This document shows, piece by piece, positions 45,257-54,913 of a DNA stretch of 64,000 nt. The stretch covers positions 992,001-1,056,000 of the forward strand of contig NZ_JAKMCM010000001.1 in NCBI RefSeq assembly GCF_022662015.1, read 5' to 3'. Under the pieces are notes generated by a model. It did not search any database. It was not told the origin of the DNA and was given only the letters and a program-made list of their open reading frames with translations. Both the position numbers and the translations under genes were made by a program. Positions within the stretch are counted from its first letter, which is position 1. Every line of letters starts with the position of its first letter. The DNA comes from Aestuariivivens sediminicola. GTDB lineage: Bacteria; Bacteroidota; Bacteroidia; Flavobacteriales; Flavobacteriaceae.

Positions 45257-47128
45257 TTATCTGCCCATATAAACCAATAACACTGAAATGTCATTAGGAG
45301 ATACGCCACTAATCCTAGAAGCCTGGGAAACGGTTGTCGGTTGAATTTTTTTAAGTTTTTCCCGAGCTTCGTAACTCATCGACTTTATTTTTGAAAAATC
45401 GAAATTCTCAGGAATTTTTACATATTCCAAACGATTTAACTTATCCGCATTATTTTTCTCCTTTGCAATGTAACCGGAATATTTAATTTGTATTTCAGCC
45501 TGTTCAATAACTTCCTTATCCAAATTGTGATTCTGGATATATGCCTCAACACTATCAATTTTTCGAATATCATCCATGGTTATATTCGGTCGTGAAAAAA
45601 TCTTAAACAATTTACCGGATTGTTTTACGGGCGCAGAATCTTTACTTTCCAATATCGGGTTGATCCTTTCAGGACTGACACTGGTACCTTTAAAAAAAGA
45701 AACAAATTTGTGAGCAGCATCATGCTTTTCGTTCATTCGTTTTAAGCGTGCTTCTGTGGCTAAGCCCAAGTCATACCCTTTAGGGGTTAATCTTAAATCA
45801 GCATTATCCTGCCTTAACAAGGTCCTGTATTCCGCTCTTGAGGTAAACATACGATAGGGCTCTTCAGTTCCCTTTGTAATCAGGTCATCAATTAAAACAC
45901 CGATATAGGCCTCATCCCGTCTTAAGGTAAAAGGCGCCTTGTCTTGAACGTTAAGGCTGGCATTAATACCTGCCATTAAACCCTGGGAGGCTGCTTCCTC
46001 GTAACCTGTAGTCCCATTAATTTGTCCGGCAAAATATAATCCTTTTACCAGTTTTGTTTCTAAAGTATGTTTTAACTGGGTAGGGGGGAAATAATCGTAT
46101 TCAATAGCGTAACCGGGTCTGAAAAACTTAACATGTTCAAATCCCGCAACCGATCGCAATGCATTAAACTGTACCTCCTCAGGAAGTGAAGTCGAAAATC
46201 CATTGACATACACCTCCACTGTATTCCAGCCCTCTGGTTCAACAAATATCTGATGGCGCTCCTTATCAGCAAATCGATTTATCTTATCTTCAATGGAAGG
46301 ACAATACCTTGGTCCAATGCTTTTTATTCTTCCATTAAACATTGGTGACCGATTAAAGCCTTCCTTAAGCAACTCATGAACCACAGGACTGGTATAGGTC
46401 ATATAACAAGAACGTTGTGATTTTAAGGGTTGGGTAATGTCTAAAAAGGAAAATTTCTCGGGATCCTCATCTCCTGGTTGTTCTATCATTTTTGAATAAT
46501 CCAGGGAACGCCCATCGACCCTTGGTGGTGTTCCGGTTTTCATCCTGCCAGAATCAAAACCCAATTCCACCAACTGTTCAGTTATTCCAGTCGCCGCCTT
46601 TTCACCGGCCCGACCCCCACCAAAATTCTTATCTCCAATATGAATTAACCCATTAAGAAAGGTACCATTGGTCAATACAACCGTTTTTGATCTTATTTCA
46701 ATACCCAAAGAGGTCTTTACCCCCACAACACGTTCTCCTTCAATAATAATTCCATTGACCATTTCCTGATAAAAATCCAAGTTAGGTGTATTTTCCAACA
46801 GCAACCTCCAATCTTCAGCAAAACGCATTCTATCACTTTGCACCCTTGGACTCCACATGGCCGGTCCTTTAGATTTATTCAGCATTTTGAATTGAATGGC
46901 AGAAGTATCTGAAACAATACCACTATAACCGCCTAGCGCATCGATTTCCCGAACAATTTGCCCTTTGGCTATACCGCCCATAGCAGGATTACAGGACATC
47001 TGTGCTATATTCTGTAGATTCATGGTTATGAGCAGCGTTTTACTGCCCATATTAGCCGCAGCGGCAGCAGCCTCACTTCCCGCATGACCACCTCCTACAA
47101 CAATCACATCATATTCCTCATTAAACAT
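45257..47128 (-). CDS. mnmG: tRNA uridine-5-carboxymethylaminomethyl enzyme MnmG (GidA)
   Basis: A protein of 623 residues from the ATG at 47128, which gives MFNEEYDVIVVGGGHAGSEAA; a GTG two codons upstream is possible. FAD loop GGGHAGSEAAAAAA, MSCNPAMGGIAKGQIVREIDALGG, GTFLNGLIHIG and GTPPRVDGRSLDYS are family hallmarks. With MnmE it modifies U34 of several tRNAs. mnmG lies near the replication origin in many bacteria. Here a perfect parS palindrome stands on each side of the gene, the upstream one inside its leader. Confidence 0.97.
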   Translation of the reverse strand: MFNEEYDVIVVGGGHAGSEAAAAAANMGSKTLLITMNLQNIAQMSCNPAMGGIAKGQIVREIDALGGYSGIVSDTSAIQFKMLNKSKGPAMWSPRVQSDRMRFAEDWRLLLENTPNLDFYQEMVNGIIIEGERVVGVKTSLGIEIRSKTVVLTNGTFLNGLIHIGDKNFGGGRAGEKAATGITEQLVELGFDSGRMKTGTPPRVDGRSLDYSKMIEQPGDEDPEKFSFLDITQPLKSQRSCYMTYTSPVVHELLKEGFNRSPMFNGRIKSIGPRYCPSIEDKINRFADKERHQIFVEPEGWNTVEVYVNGFSTSLPEEVQFNALRSVAGFEHVKFFRPGYAIEYDYFPPTQLKHTLETKLVKGLYFAGQINGTTGYEEAASQGLMAGINASLNVQDKAPFTLRRDEAYIGVLIDDLITKGTEEPYRMFTSRAEYRTLLRQDNADLRLTPKGYDLGLATEARLKRMNEKHDAAHKFVSFFKGTSVSPERINPILESKDSAPVKQSGKLFKIFSRPNITMDDIRKIDSVEAYIQNHNLDKEVIEQAEIQIKYSGYIAKEKNNADKLNRLEYVKIPENFDFSKIKSMSYEAREKLKKIQPTTVSQASRISGVSPNDISVLLVYMGR

Positions 47129-47152
47129 ATGCACTCATTTTTATTTCAGAAT

Positions 47153-47168
47153 TGTTCCACGTGGAACA
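47153..47168. other. parS site 2 (chromosome partition palindrome)
   Basis: TGTTCCACGTGGAACA again, identical to site 1 and 1920 bp away. It lies 24 bp ahead of the mnmG ATG, downstream of its probable promoter. Confidence 0.85.
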
Positions 47169-47187
47169 TCTACCCATTAAAAGCCTG

Positions 47188-47219
47188 CAAATATACATCC
47201 AATTTCACAATATCTCCAA
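47188..47219 (-). promoter_or_regulatory. Promoter of mnmG
   Basis: On the minus strand TTG (47217-47219, inside the ybeY end), 21-bp spacer, TATATTTG (47188-47195). The start point would fall just upstream of parS site 2, so ParB binding could affect mnmG expression. Confidence 0.6.
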
Positions 47220-47621
47220 AACACTTAAATAGTAATCCTCCTTTTCTCTCATTAACTCTATTTCATTTTCTGATTTATCCTTATACCCGCAATAATGAAG
47301 TATACCGTGTATCATCACACGACACAGTTCATTATAAAACTCAACATTGTATCTTTTCGCATTGTCTTTTACCCTGTCCACGGAAATATAGATCTCTCCG
47401 TGTAGGGTTTTTCCTAACTTATAGTCAAAGCTTATGATGTCCGTGTAGGTATGATGGTTTAGATATTCTACATTTATCTGATACAGATAATCATCATTAC
47501 AGAACACATAGGTAATATCCCCTTCTTTAAAGCCTTCTGACTTTATACTATCTGTAATCCATCTTGAAATTCGATCCTCGTTTGCTAACCTAAAATCAGT
47601 CTCATAAATAAAATCAATCAT
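47205..47621 (-). CDS. ybeY: rRNA maturation endonuclease YbeY
   Basis: A 138-residue protein of normal length with TYTDIISFDY and GEIYISVDRVKDNA, followed by the zinc motif HGILHYCGYKD. His105 and His109 are kept, but the third ligand, His six residues further in most YbeY proteins, is Asp115 here. Asp can bind zinc, so activity is likely. It matures the 3' end of 16S rRNA and takes part in ribosome quality control. It overlaps the DUF4175 gene by 8 bp. Confidence 0.92.
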   Translation of the reverse strand: MIDFIYETDFRLANEDRISRWITDSIKSEGFKEGDITYVFCNDDYLYQINVEYLNHHTYTDIISFDYKLGKTLHGEIYISVDRVKDNAKRYNVEFYNELCRVMIHGILHYCGYKDKSENEIELMREKEDYYLSVLEIL

Positions 47622-50600
47622 CTTCTGAATTAAAATAGACTTTAACTTTTCTTTTGTATTCCTGATTCAATGGTAAGGCCTGCCTGTTCAAAATTTCGGT
47701 CGAATTAAAGTATTCCCTGGCAGTCGGAATCTGATCCATGATTTGGTTATTAAAAGTATCCCTGTTTGTCTTGGCTTCCCTTTTGTTTTCCACGCCTTGC
47801 ATAAAGGTGGCATTCTCAAGTTTTAACAATTGGTGCTCCAATTGCATCATCTTCTGAAGTGTTCGGTTTGTAAACCCCCTGTTTAACAACTCCAATTCGA
47901 CATCTTCCATGTCCTTTAAAATCCTATCCCCAACACCTTTCTTTCCCTGCTTTTCAAGTTGTTCTCTCAAAGCATTACGCAGTTCCTGCTGACGCTGATA
48001 AATTTCATATAACATGCCATTCAATAGCTCTTCTGACTCCTTATCTCCGTTTCCTTGTTCAGTATTACCGTTCTCTCCTTGCTCGCCCTCTCTATCTTCT
48101 CCATTTTTGTCTCCTTCCTTTCCTTTCTTTTCTGACTGACCCTTCATGTCCTCTTTAAGCCCTTCCTGCATCATTTTATTTAGTTCTTCCTGACTCATAA
48201 TAATATCAGGTAACTGCATATCTCCCTTTCCCTTACCGGGCGACATACTTAAACTTTCTTGCATATTATCTAAGATGTTACTTAAAAAATCAGCCAAATT
48301 ATTGGCTGCTGTTATCGCAAACTGCTGTTTGGATACCCCTTGATACAATTGATTTTCAGCCAATAATTCTAAAGCTTTGTCCATATTAAAATAGACTTCG
48401 GTTATCTCCTTGTTCACTTGCTCCGAAATTTTAGGTTGTCGTAAGGACAAGGCAAAAAGACTATCGTCAATATGTTCAAAATGTTCTTTCAAGTCATTTT
48501 GCTTTCGCAAATAGGACGCGTATTTATTATGATTTATTTCAATTCCCTTAAACCGATCCATCAATGCCTCTTCGTCAAAAGAAAATACCACAAGATTATC
48601 TAAAATCTGCCTGAGCATTTCCATGTCCTCCTGCATTTGCTCGCCACCACCCATTTGCATTGCACCTTGCATTTTTTGACTCATTTGTTTCATCTTCTGT
48701 CCAGCCTTCTTCTGGCTTTCCTTAACATTGTTAAGTTGTTCTTCCTCCTGTTCGGCACCATCTTCTTTCTGATCTCCTTCTTCTGCATCAGAACCCTTTG
48801 GATCCATTTCCTCTAACTGATCAGTTGCTTTCTTTTGTTCCTTATCCACTTCATTTTCATCCAGTTTATCTCTTGGTATATCCATCGGCTTTTTTAGCTT
48901 AGAATTCTCCTCCTCCAGTTCATCCAAATCATTTTTATAGTTCTCAAATCGTTCGTTGAGATCTTCTTGCTTCTCCTTTGTGTTTTCCTCTTTCGATGTT
49001 TTGGATAAATTCTCTTGTTCTTCACCTAAGCGCTGCAAATCATCATTTAACTTTTCGAATTTCTTTTCTACATAAAACCGTTTCATCAATTCCAATAACT
49101 GATTTAAACTTCGCTTTTTATTTTTATTCTGCTTTGCGAGTTCTTCCAATTTATCAACCAGTTGCTCCTGATTAATTTTATCCTGAAGCTTTCTTAATTC
49201 TTCCAACAGTTTTTCATCTTCTTCTAACTGTTTCTCATTCTCCTCCAACCGTTTCTTTAAATCCTCATTAAACTGATCCGGCTCTTCACTATTATTCTGA
49301 AAATCTTCTAAATTATCCTTTAGTTTCTTATTGAAATTCTTCATCATTTCGTCCTGCTGCTGTTGCCGTTTTAAAAATGATTCTAACTTCTTTCGATCAC
49401 TAAAATTTAAAATCGACTTTTCCTTCTGTGTCTTGGTCAACTCCTTGAGACGTTCTTCCTGCTTCTTATAACCATTCAACGAATTGTTCATATCTTCTAT
49501 CGTCTCATTTTGTTGCTTTAAGTCCCTTTGCGTTTCCTCCTCCCGGGTTCGCTTTCTATAATAAAACGTTTTGCTCTTAGAACTTTTAATGTTGTTTACC
49601 TTATCATTGTCAAACACTTGAAAATAGAGTTCATAAGGCAGGCCTTCCATGACATCCTGGTTATTTGGGAAAGCCGACACAAACTGCGCTACATTGGAAG
49701 CAGGTATATCTATATTCACTTTCTTCTTGCGTTCCTCTTCACCTTGAGGATAATACACCAACAGTAATTTTGACAACCCATAATCATCACTTGCCTGTCC
49801 ATAAAAATACATCGATTGCTGATCGAGGGTGTCCGTTTCGACCTTGATCCTTAGCTCCGGGTATTCATCTTTGACAACGTTTATTTTAAAGCTCAGGTTT
49901 TCATAATTGTTGACATTCTCATTACTCGTACTGATGGTATAGGGCATGTTTCTATAGACCTTCTTCGATGCAGAAAATGCGTTATCGTCGATCATTGAAA
50001 AATTAAAACTATCCTTGGCATAGAGGTGTACTTCATCAGTCGATTTGGTTTTTATATTCCAGTTGATATTCGTCCCTTCCGGAACAATAACATTACCGGT
50101 GTTTTTAATGGTCTCGTCCTTCTTCTTGGTGTGGGTTGGGTAAGTCAGATCCATTTCAAAACTTACCATAGAAGGTACTTCAACAACGTATAACTGATAT
50201 GGGCGCGACCGTAATCCATTGGCCTCAAGTTGAAATTCTATAGAGGCCTTTGGTTTGGTAAATACATACTCAAATTCTGATGCACCAGTTTTCTGCAAAA
50301 AATAAGATTCATTATTAAATTGAATCTGAACATTATCAGGGACAATTTCTCCAATGGTTTTTACCTTAAGTTTGTAATCTTTATTCTCTAAGGTCCTTAA
50401 CGCTTCATCTTCAAGAAAAAAATGAAAGGGAGCCGGCGGTTCAAAAGGCGTTCTGTAATGCACCACACGGGTATAGCTTTCACTAAACCAACTGAAATTC
50501 CCAAAAAGGATACTCAGTAAAAGAATAGCCACAGGTATAGCGACGTACTTTAAGTATTTCAGGTTTTTTCTAAAATCTATTGCCAGCCTGAAGGGAATAG

Positions 50601-51009
50601 GCTTCAATTCAATCGATTTCTGTTCAATACTGGCCAATAACAATTCAGACTTCACAACAGACTGGTTCAGTTGTAATACATTGAGCAATTTGTCATTAAC
50701 TTCAGGGAAGTGGCGCCCAATAATCCTCGACGCTGCCTGGTGATTTATGCCTTTTTTGATCTTAAAAAGTCGGGCCAGAGGCATCACAATAAATTTACCC
50801 AATAACAACAGCTCCACTGAAACAAACATCCAAAACAAAATCGTCCGTGCGGTGGGATTTAACCACAAAGTATACTCCAAAAAAAGTATAAACATTAAAT
50901 ACAACAACCCAATGGCAACAAACAACATGCTGCCTTTAAGCAGTTCGTTGATATAATACTTCCGAACAAATTGCTCTAACTTTTTTAATATGTTGCTGAA
51001 ATTGGTCAT
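47614..51009 (-). CDS. DUF4175-family large membrane protein with long coiled coils
   Basis: A protein of 1131 residues from the ATG at 51009 (the longer frame begins at a TTG four codons earlier). Membrane helices lie at ~30-95 and near 155 (YVAIPVAILLLSILFG). A periplasmic beta-rich part follows (~170-480), then a very long Lys/Glu/Gln coiled coil (~495-780) and a Met/Gly-rich, highly charged C-terminus. I recognise it as the Bacteroidota DUF4175 family, usually near ybeY/mnmG; function unknown. It could span the periplasm. Confidence 0.88.
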   Translation of the reverse strand: MTNFSNILKKLEQFVRKYYINELLKGSMLFVAIGLLYLMFILFLEYTLWLNPTARTILFWMFVSVELLLLGKFIVMPLARLFKIKKGINHQAASRIIGRHFPEVNDKLLNVLQLNQSVVKSELLLASIEQKSIELKPIPFRLAIDFRKNLKYLKYVAIPVAILLLSILFGNFSWFSESYTRVVHYRTPFEPPAPFHFFLEDEALRTLENKDYKLKVKTIGEIVPDNVQIQFNNESYFLQKTGASEFEYVFTKPKASIEFQLEANGLRSRPYQLYVVEVPSMVSFEMDLTYPTHTKKKDETIKNTGNVIVPEGTNINWNIKTKSTDEVHLYAKDSFNFSMIDDNAFSASKKVYRNMPYTISTSNENVNNYENLSFKINVVKDEYPELRIKVETDTLDQQSMYFYGQASDDYGLSKLLLVYYPQGEEERKKKVNIDIPASNVAQFVSAFPNNQDVMEGLPYELYFQVFDNDKVNNIKSSKSKTFYYRKRTREEETQRDLKQQNETIEDMNNSLNGYKKQEERLKELTKTQKEKSILNFSDRKKLESFLKRQQQQDEMMKNFNKKLKDNLEDFQNNSEEPDQFNEDLKKRLEENEKQLEEDEKLLEELRKLQDKINQEQLVDKLEELAKQNKNKKRSLNQLLELMKRFYVEKKFEKLNDDLQRLGEEQENLSKTSKEENTKEKQEDLNERFENYKNDLDELEEENSKLKKPMDIPRDKLDENEVDKEQKKATDQLEEMDPKGSDAEEGDQKEDGAEQEEEQLNNVKESQKKAGQKMKQMSQKMQGAMQMGGGEQMQEDMEMLRQILDNLVVFSFDEEALMDRFKGIEINHNKYASYLRKQNDLKEHFEHIDDSLFALSLRQPKISEQVNKEITEVYFNMDKALELLAENQLYQGVSKQQFAITAANNLADFLSNILDNMQESLSMSPGKGKGDMQLPDIIMSQEELNKMMQEGLKEDMKGQSEKKGKEGDKNGEDREGEQGENGNTEQGNGDKESEELLNGMLYEIYQRQQELRNALREQLEKQGKKGVGDRILKDMEDVELELLNRGFTNRTLQKMMQLEHQLLKLENATFMQGVENKREAKTNRDTFNNQIMDQIPTAREYFNSTEILNRQALPLNQEYKRKVKVYFNSEDD

Positions 51010-51050
51010 CCTTAAATACAATCACACTAAACTACAATTTTATTTAGTAC

Positions 51051-51083
51051 TTGGTATATAATAATGTGTTAATTGTATCTTTG
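51051..51083 (+). promoter_or_regulatory. Promoter of gltX
   Basis: TTG (51051-51053), 22-bp spacer, TATCTTTG (51076-51083), 15 bp before the ATG at 51099. It fits the Bacteroidota consensus closely and rules out an upstream TTG as the protein start. Confidence 0.7.
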
Positions 51084-51098
51084 GAAAAAATATCAAAA

Positions 51099-52613
51099 AT
51101 GACCAAGAATGTACGCGTGCGATTTGCGCCCAGTCCTACAGGACCATTACATATCGGCGGTGTACGGACTGCTCTGTTCAACTACCTCTTTGCCAAAAAA
51201 CATCACGGAACATTTGTCCTTAGAATTGAAGATACGGATCGTAGCCGTTACGTTAAAGGCGCCGAAAACTACATTGTTGAGTCTTTGAACTGGTGCGGTA
51301 TTCCTTTTGACGAGGGCCCGGGTAAAAACGAAAAATTTGGTCCTTACAGACAAAGTGCCAGAAAAGAATTGTACAAACAATATGCGGATGCCTTGATTGC
51401 CTCCGGTCATGCCTATTATGCGTTCGACACGCCCGAGTCTCTGGATGCTCATAGAAAGGATCACGAAAGCAAAGGAAAAACGTTCATATACAACTGGCAC
51501 AATCGTCAAAAATTAGTCAACTCCTTAACCTTAAGTCCTAAAGAAACCCAAGCCAGGCTCGAGGATCGTGAGCATTATGTTATCAGGTTTAAGTCGCCAA
51601 AGAACAAAACCCTGATGCTTAAAGACATGATCAGAGGTGACATAAAAATCGACTCCAATATATTAGACGATAAAATCCTCTTTAAAAGCGATGGTATGCC
51701 TACCTATCATTTGGCGAACGTCGTTGACGATCATTTCATGGAGATTACCCATGTTATAAGGGGAGAGGAGTGGCTGCCGTCTTTGGCATTGCATTACCTG
51801 TTATACGATGCGTTTTCATGGGACGTCCCACATTTTGCACATTTACCATTGATCTTAAAACCAACCGGTAAAGGCAAATTAAGTAAGCGCGATGGCGATA
51901 AATTAAATTTTCCAGTCTTCCCAATAGAATGGGAAGATCCTAAAACTCATGAGGTTTCAAGAGGCTACAAAGAGGACGGCTATTTTTCGGAAGCTGTTGT
52001 TAACTTTTTAGCTTTTTTAGGATGGAACCCTGGCACCGAGCAGGAAATTTTCAGTTTGGAAGAGCTTGTTGAGGCGTTTGACTTAAAACGGGTGAATAAG
52101 GCAGGGGCGCGTTTTGACCCGGACAAAATAAAATGGTTCAATCATCATTACATGCAACAACAGTCGAACGCGGTACTGGCTGAATCCTTTAAATCACAAT
52201 ACGACGCACTCAATGATATTGATATAAACTACATTGCACTTGTTGTGGGACTGGTTAAGGAACGCGCTACGTTTATTAGTGATTTTTGGGACTTAAGTTT
52301 CTATTTCTTTCAGGCCCCTAAACAATATGATGAAAAAGCGGTAAAAAAGGCGTTTAAGGAAGATACCCCCGACGTAATGACACAATTGCTCGATTTAATA
52401 AGCGCCATTGATGAATATACGTCTAAAAACCTTCAAATAACCATCAAAAGCTGGATAACCAGTAACGAAATGGGGTTCGGAAAAATAATGATGCCATTGC
52501 GATTAGCCCTGGTAGGCGCCTTGCAAGGTCCTGACGTATTTGAAATCATGTTTCTCATAGGCAAAACCGAAACCGTTAGCAGGATAAAAACAATGATCAA
52601 CAAGTTAAAATAG
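51099..52613 (+). CDS. gltX: Glutamate-tRNA ligase
   Basis: A protein of 504 residues from the ATG at 51099, chosen because MTKNVRVRFAPSPTGPLHIGGV is the family start and the promoter covers the region upstream. The HIGH-type motif is PTGPLHIGG and the KMSKS-type motif is KLSKRDG. It charges tRNA-Glu (and perhaps not tRNA-Gln, because a glnS gene is also present at 61549-63546). A single gene divergent from DUF4175. Confidence 0.97.
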   Translation: MTKNVRVRFAPSPTGPLHIGGVRTALFNYLFAKKHHGTFVLRIEDTDRSRYVKGAENYIVESLNWCGIPFDEGPGKNEKFGPYRQSARKELYKQYADALIASGHAYYAFDTPESLDAHRKDHESKGKTFIYNWHNRQKLVNSLTLSPKETQARLEDREHYVIRFKSPKNKTLMLKDMIRGDIKIDSNILDDKILFKSDGMPTYHLANVVDDHFMEITHVIRGEEWLPSLALHYLLYDAFSWDVPHFAHLPLILKPTGKGKLSKRDGDKLNFPVFPIEWEDPKTHEVSRGYKEDGYFSEAVVNFLAFLGWNPGTEQEIFSLEELVEAFDLKRVNKAGARFDPDKIKWFNHHYMQQQSNAVLAESFKSQYDALNDIDINYIALVVGLVKERATFISDFWDLSFYFFQAPKQYDEKAVKKAFKEDTPDVMTQLLDLISAIDEYTSKNLQITIKSWITSNEMGFGKIMMPLRLALVGALQGPDVFEIMFLIGKTETVSRIKTMINKLK

Positions 52614-52697
52614 GTCAGCAAGCCAACGAAGTTTAATAAGGAAGAGACGTTGCCTTAATCCCATTAAACCCAACACCTTATAGGCTTTGCTGTTTTA

Positions 52698-53381
52698 TTA
52701 AAACGAAATCATCGCTCCGAAAACCAACATGGATTGATTCCCCTTAAAGCGCTCATCCCCGCCTGTTGTATCGAGATTCTGGTCTTCTAGTTTTTTTAAC
52801 ATGTTTGTAAACCCGTAAATATATTGGGCCTTTAATCTAAAAAATCCATATCCTATTGAAGCCCCAATCAGACCATTGAAGTTAAATTGTGATATGGAAC
52901 TGATATCTTCCGCCTTCAGGTTGTCATAATTATTAATGAAGTAGTCCTTTTGATCGTCGTCCTCCAGTTCCAATTTCCCATTGTATTGTATCATGGGTCC
53001 CGCATCAATCGTCAAATGACTACCAATCAATTTAATATGTCCCAGTAAGGCCAACTGCGCAGCAAACAATTTGTATTTTATTAATTCCTGTCCCTGTCCG
53101 GACGATGTGGCTCTACCTTCTATATTGATATAATTTTCCGAAAGCTGCATCCCATAACTCATGTTGTACCATCTGTGCGGGATATCCACCGTTGCAGAGG
53201 CACCAAATAAGAACCCGTTGTCCTGTTTCGTGATAAAATTATCGGTTTCAATATCAAATTGTGTGAGTGCCCCGAAAACACCTATGCCATTGGTTATGTT
53301 GTACGTTTTATGTTGTGCAAAACTTTTTGTAACAAAAACTAGTAATCCCACTACTAATAGTGTACGAAGTTTATATTTCAT
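52698..53381 (-). CDS. Outer-membrane beta-barrel protein
   Basis: A 227-residue protein with signal peptide (...TKSFAQ) and alternating beta strands ending in aromatic residues (QSMLVFGAMISF at the C-terminus), typical of the OMP_b-brl group of 8-strand barrels. No ligand or partner is evident. It is convergent with gltX and divergent from the SPFH gene. Confidence 0.8.
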   Translation of the reverse strand: MKYKLRTLLVVGLLVFVTKSFAQHKTYNITNGIGVFGALTQFDIETDNFITKQDNGFLFGASATVDIPHRWYNMSYGMQLSENYINIEGRATSSGQGQELIKYKLFAAQLALLGHIKLIGSHLTIDAGPMIQYNGKLELEDDDQKDYFINNYDNLKAEDISSISQFNFNGLIGASIGYGFFRLKAQYIYGFTNMLKKLEDQNLDTTGGDERFKGNQSMLVFGAMISF

Positions 53382-53463
53382 ATGCTATGAATTGGTTTGA
53401 ATACCGATCAAATATAGTATAAATTTTGTATCTTAATTTTTTAATCCTCATTAAACATTTATT

Positions 53464-54396
53464 ATGAACTATCTTTTCTTTCCCATTGTTATTTTATTGG
53501 GGCTCATCATTTTAGTTACAGCCTTTTTTATAGTTAAACAACAAACAGCGGCAGTTATTGAGCGTTTTGGACGTTTTCAAAGTATTCGTCATTCCGGATT
53601 ACAGATGAAAATTCCTTTAGTCGATAGAATTGCGGGTAAATTAAGCCTTAAAATACAGCAATTGGACGTGTTGGTTGAAACCAAAACTTTGGATGATGTA
53701 TTTGTCCGCTTAAAAGTATCCGTCCAGTACAAGGTTATCCGTGACAAGGTGTATGACGCATTTTATAAATTGGACTATCCTCACGACCAAATTACCAGCT
53801 ATGTGTTTGATGTGGTTCGTGCTGAAGTCCCGAAAATGAAGTTGGATGATGTGTTCGTCAAGAAGGACGATATCGCCATTGCTGTAAAAGCAGAGTTGAA
53901 CGATGCCATGCTCGATTACGGTTATGATATTATTAAGACCCTTGTAACAGATATCGACCCCGATGCTCAGGTTAAATCAGCAATGAACCGTATTAATGCT
54001 GCTGAACGTGAAAAAATAGCTGCACAATATGAAGGTGATGCCCAACGGATATTAATCGTTGAAAAGGCAAAAGCTGAAGCTGAAAGTAAGCGGCTACAAG
54101 GACAGGGAATTGCCGATCAACGACGTGAAATTGCGCGAGGTCTGGAGGAGTCAGTAGAGGTATTGAACCGAGTAGGGATCAACAGTCAGGAGGCCTCGGC
54201 ATTAATTGTGGTTACACAACATTACGACACCCTTCAGTCATTGGGTGAAGAAACGAACAGTAACCTCATTTTATTGCCAAATGCACCACAAGCCGGCAGT
54301 AATATGTTGAACGATATGGTGGCGAGCTTTACAGCCAGTAATCAGATAGGAGAGGCTATGAAACAAGCCAAGAATAATCCGCCAAAAGAGACCTGA
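53464..54396 (+). CDS. SPFH/Band 7 protein (stomatin/prohibitin-like)
   Basis: A 310-residue protein with an N-terminal membrane helix (residues ~3-24), then the SPFH domain (QQTAAVIERFGRFQSIRHSGLQMKIPLVD, LDDVFVRLKVSVQYKV) and a coiled tail rich in Ala/Glu/Arg (~175-230; AAQYEGDAQRILIVEKAKAEAESKRLQGQG). Such proteins form ring-like membrane scaffolds and influence protease quality control. Transcribed alone and ended by a strong terminator. Confidence 0.92.
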   Translation: MNYLFFPIVILLGLIILVTAFFIVKQQTAAVIERFGRFQSIRHSGLQMKIPLVDRIAGKLSLKIQQLDVLVETKTLDDVFVRLKVSVQYKVIRDKVYDAFYKLDYPHDQITSYVFDVVRAEVPKMKLDDVFVKKDDIAIAVKAELNDAMLDYGYDIIKTLVTDIDPDAQVKSAMNRINAAEREKIAAQYEGDAQRILIVEKAKAEAESKRLQGQGIADQRREIARGLEESVEVLNRVGINSQEASALIVVTQHYDTLQSLGEETNSNLILLPNAPQAGSNMLNDMVASFTASNQIGEAMKQAKNNPPKET

Positions 54397-54451
54397 TCAG
54401 ATTGCGCGCACAAGTTTAACTGTTCAGTTATAACATGCACTCGAAAAGGGA

Positions 54452-54490
54452 TAAAAAAAACCAGCCTAAAGCTTTAGGCTGGTTTTTTTA
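54452..54490. terminator. Bidirectional terminator downstream of the SPFH gene
   Basis: Perfect palindrome AACCAGCCTAAAGCTTTAGGCTGGTT (54459-54484) framed by an A-run and a T-run. It serves both the plus-strand SPFH gene and the minus-strand small gene at 54502. Confidence 0.92.
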
Positions 54491-54501
54491 TTTGGCAGCC
54501 A

Positions 54502-54807
54502 TTATCGCCCTGTTTTGCGCCAAGGCTTATAATTTTTGTAGGCCGGTCCCCTAAGCTTTGAACGTTCTGAACCAAATACAACAGCCGTATATTTTACTTC
54601 CCCCTTCTCATCCCAGGGCTTTCTGTTCTTATAGGCAGGTCCAATTAATTTTTCTTGCTTTTCTAGTGTATAAACCACTACCGGTTCGGTCTTATTTAAC
54701 CAAGGTTTATAGTTCTTGTAAGCCGGTCCTTTTAGCTCGTTTCTGTTTTGAGCCATCAGACCCATGGACATTAAACCAGCAACTAAACATAAAATCAGAT
54801 TTCTCAT
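54502..54807 (-). CDS. Small secreted protein with three GPAYKNxKPW repeats
   Basis: A 101-residue protein with a clean signal peptide (MRNLILCLVAGLMSMGLMAQ). The mature ~80 residues consist of three ~30-residue units, each containing a decapeptide of the form GPAYKNxKPW at residues 27-36, 56-65 and 87-96. Between them lie similar charged spacers with VVVYTLEK and AVVFGSER. The protein is basic and probably periplasmic or secreted. I do not know a described function. It stands alone between a terminator and the response-regulator gene. Confidence 0.8.
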   Translation of the reverse strand: MRNLILCLVAGLMSMGLMAQNRNELKGPAYKNYKPWLNKTEPVVVYTLEKQEKLIGPAYKNRKPWDEKGEVKYTAVVFGSERSKLRGPAYKNYKPWRKTGR

Positions 54808-54913
54808 ATGACCATTCGTTTTAATTTTGGTGTAAAATTAAGCACGAACATGAGTGCATAACCCTATGAGAAATCACCTAATTTGCATCCGTATAAATAC
54901 GGATTAGCCGCTA

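Noticed and set aside
51051-51098. N-terminal extension of gltX from TTG 51051
   Set aside because: That TTG is the -33 promoter element, and the extension does not resemble GltX.
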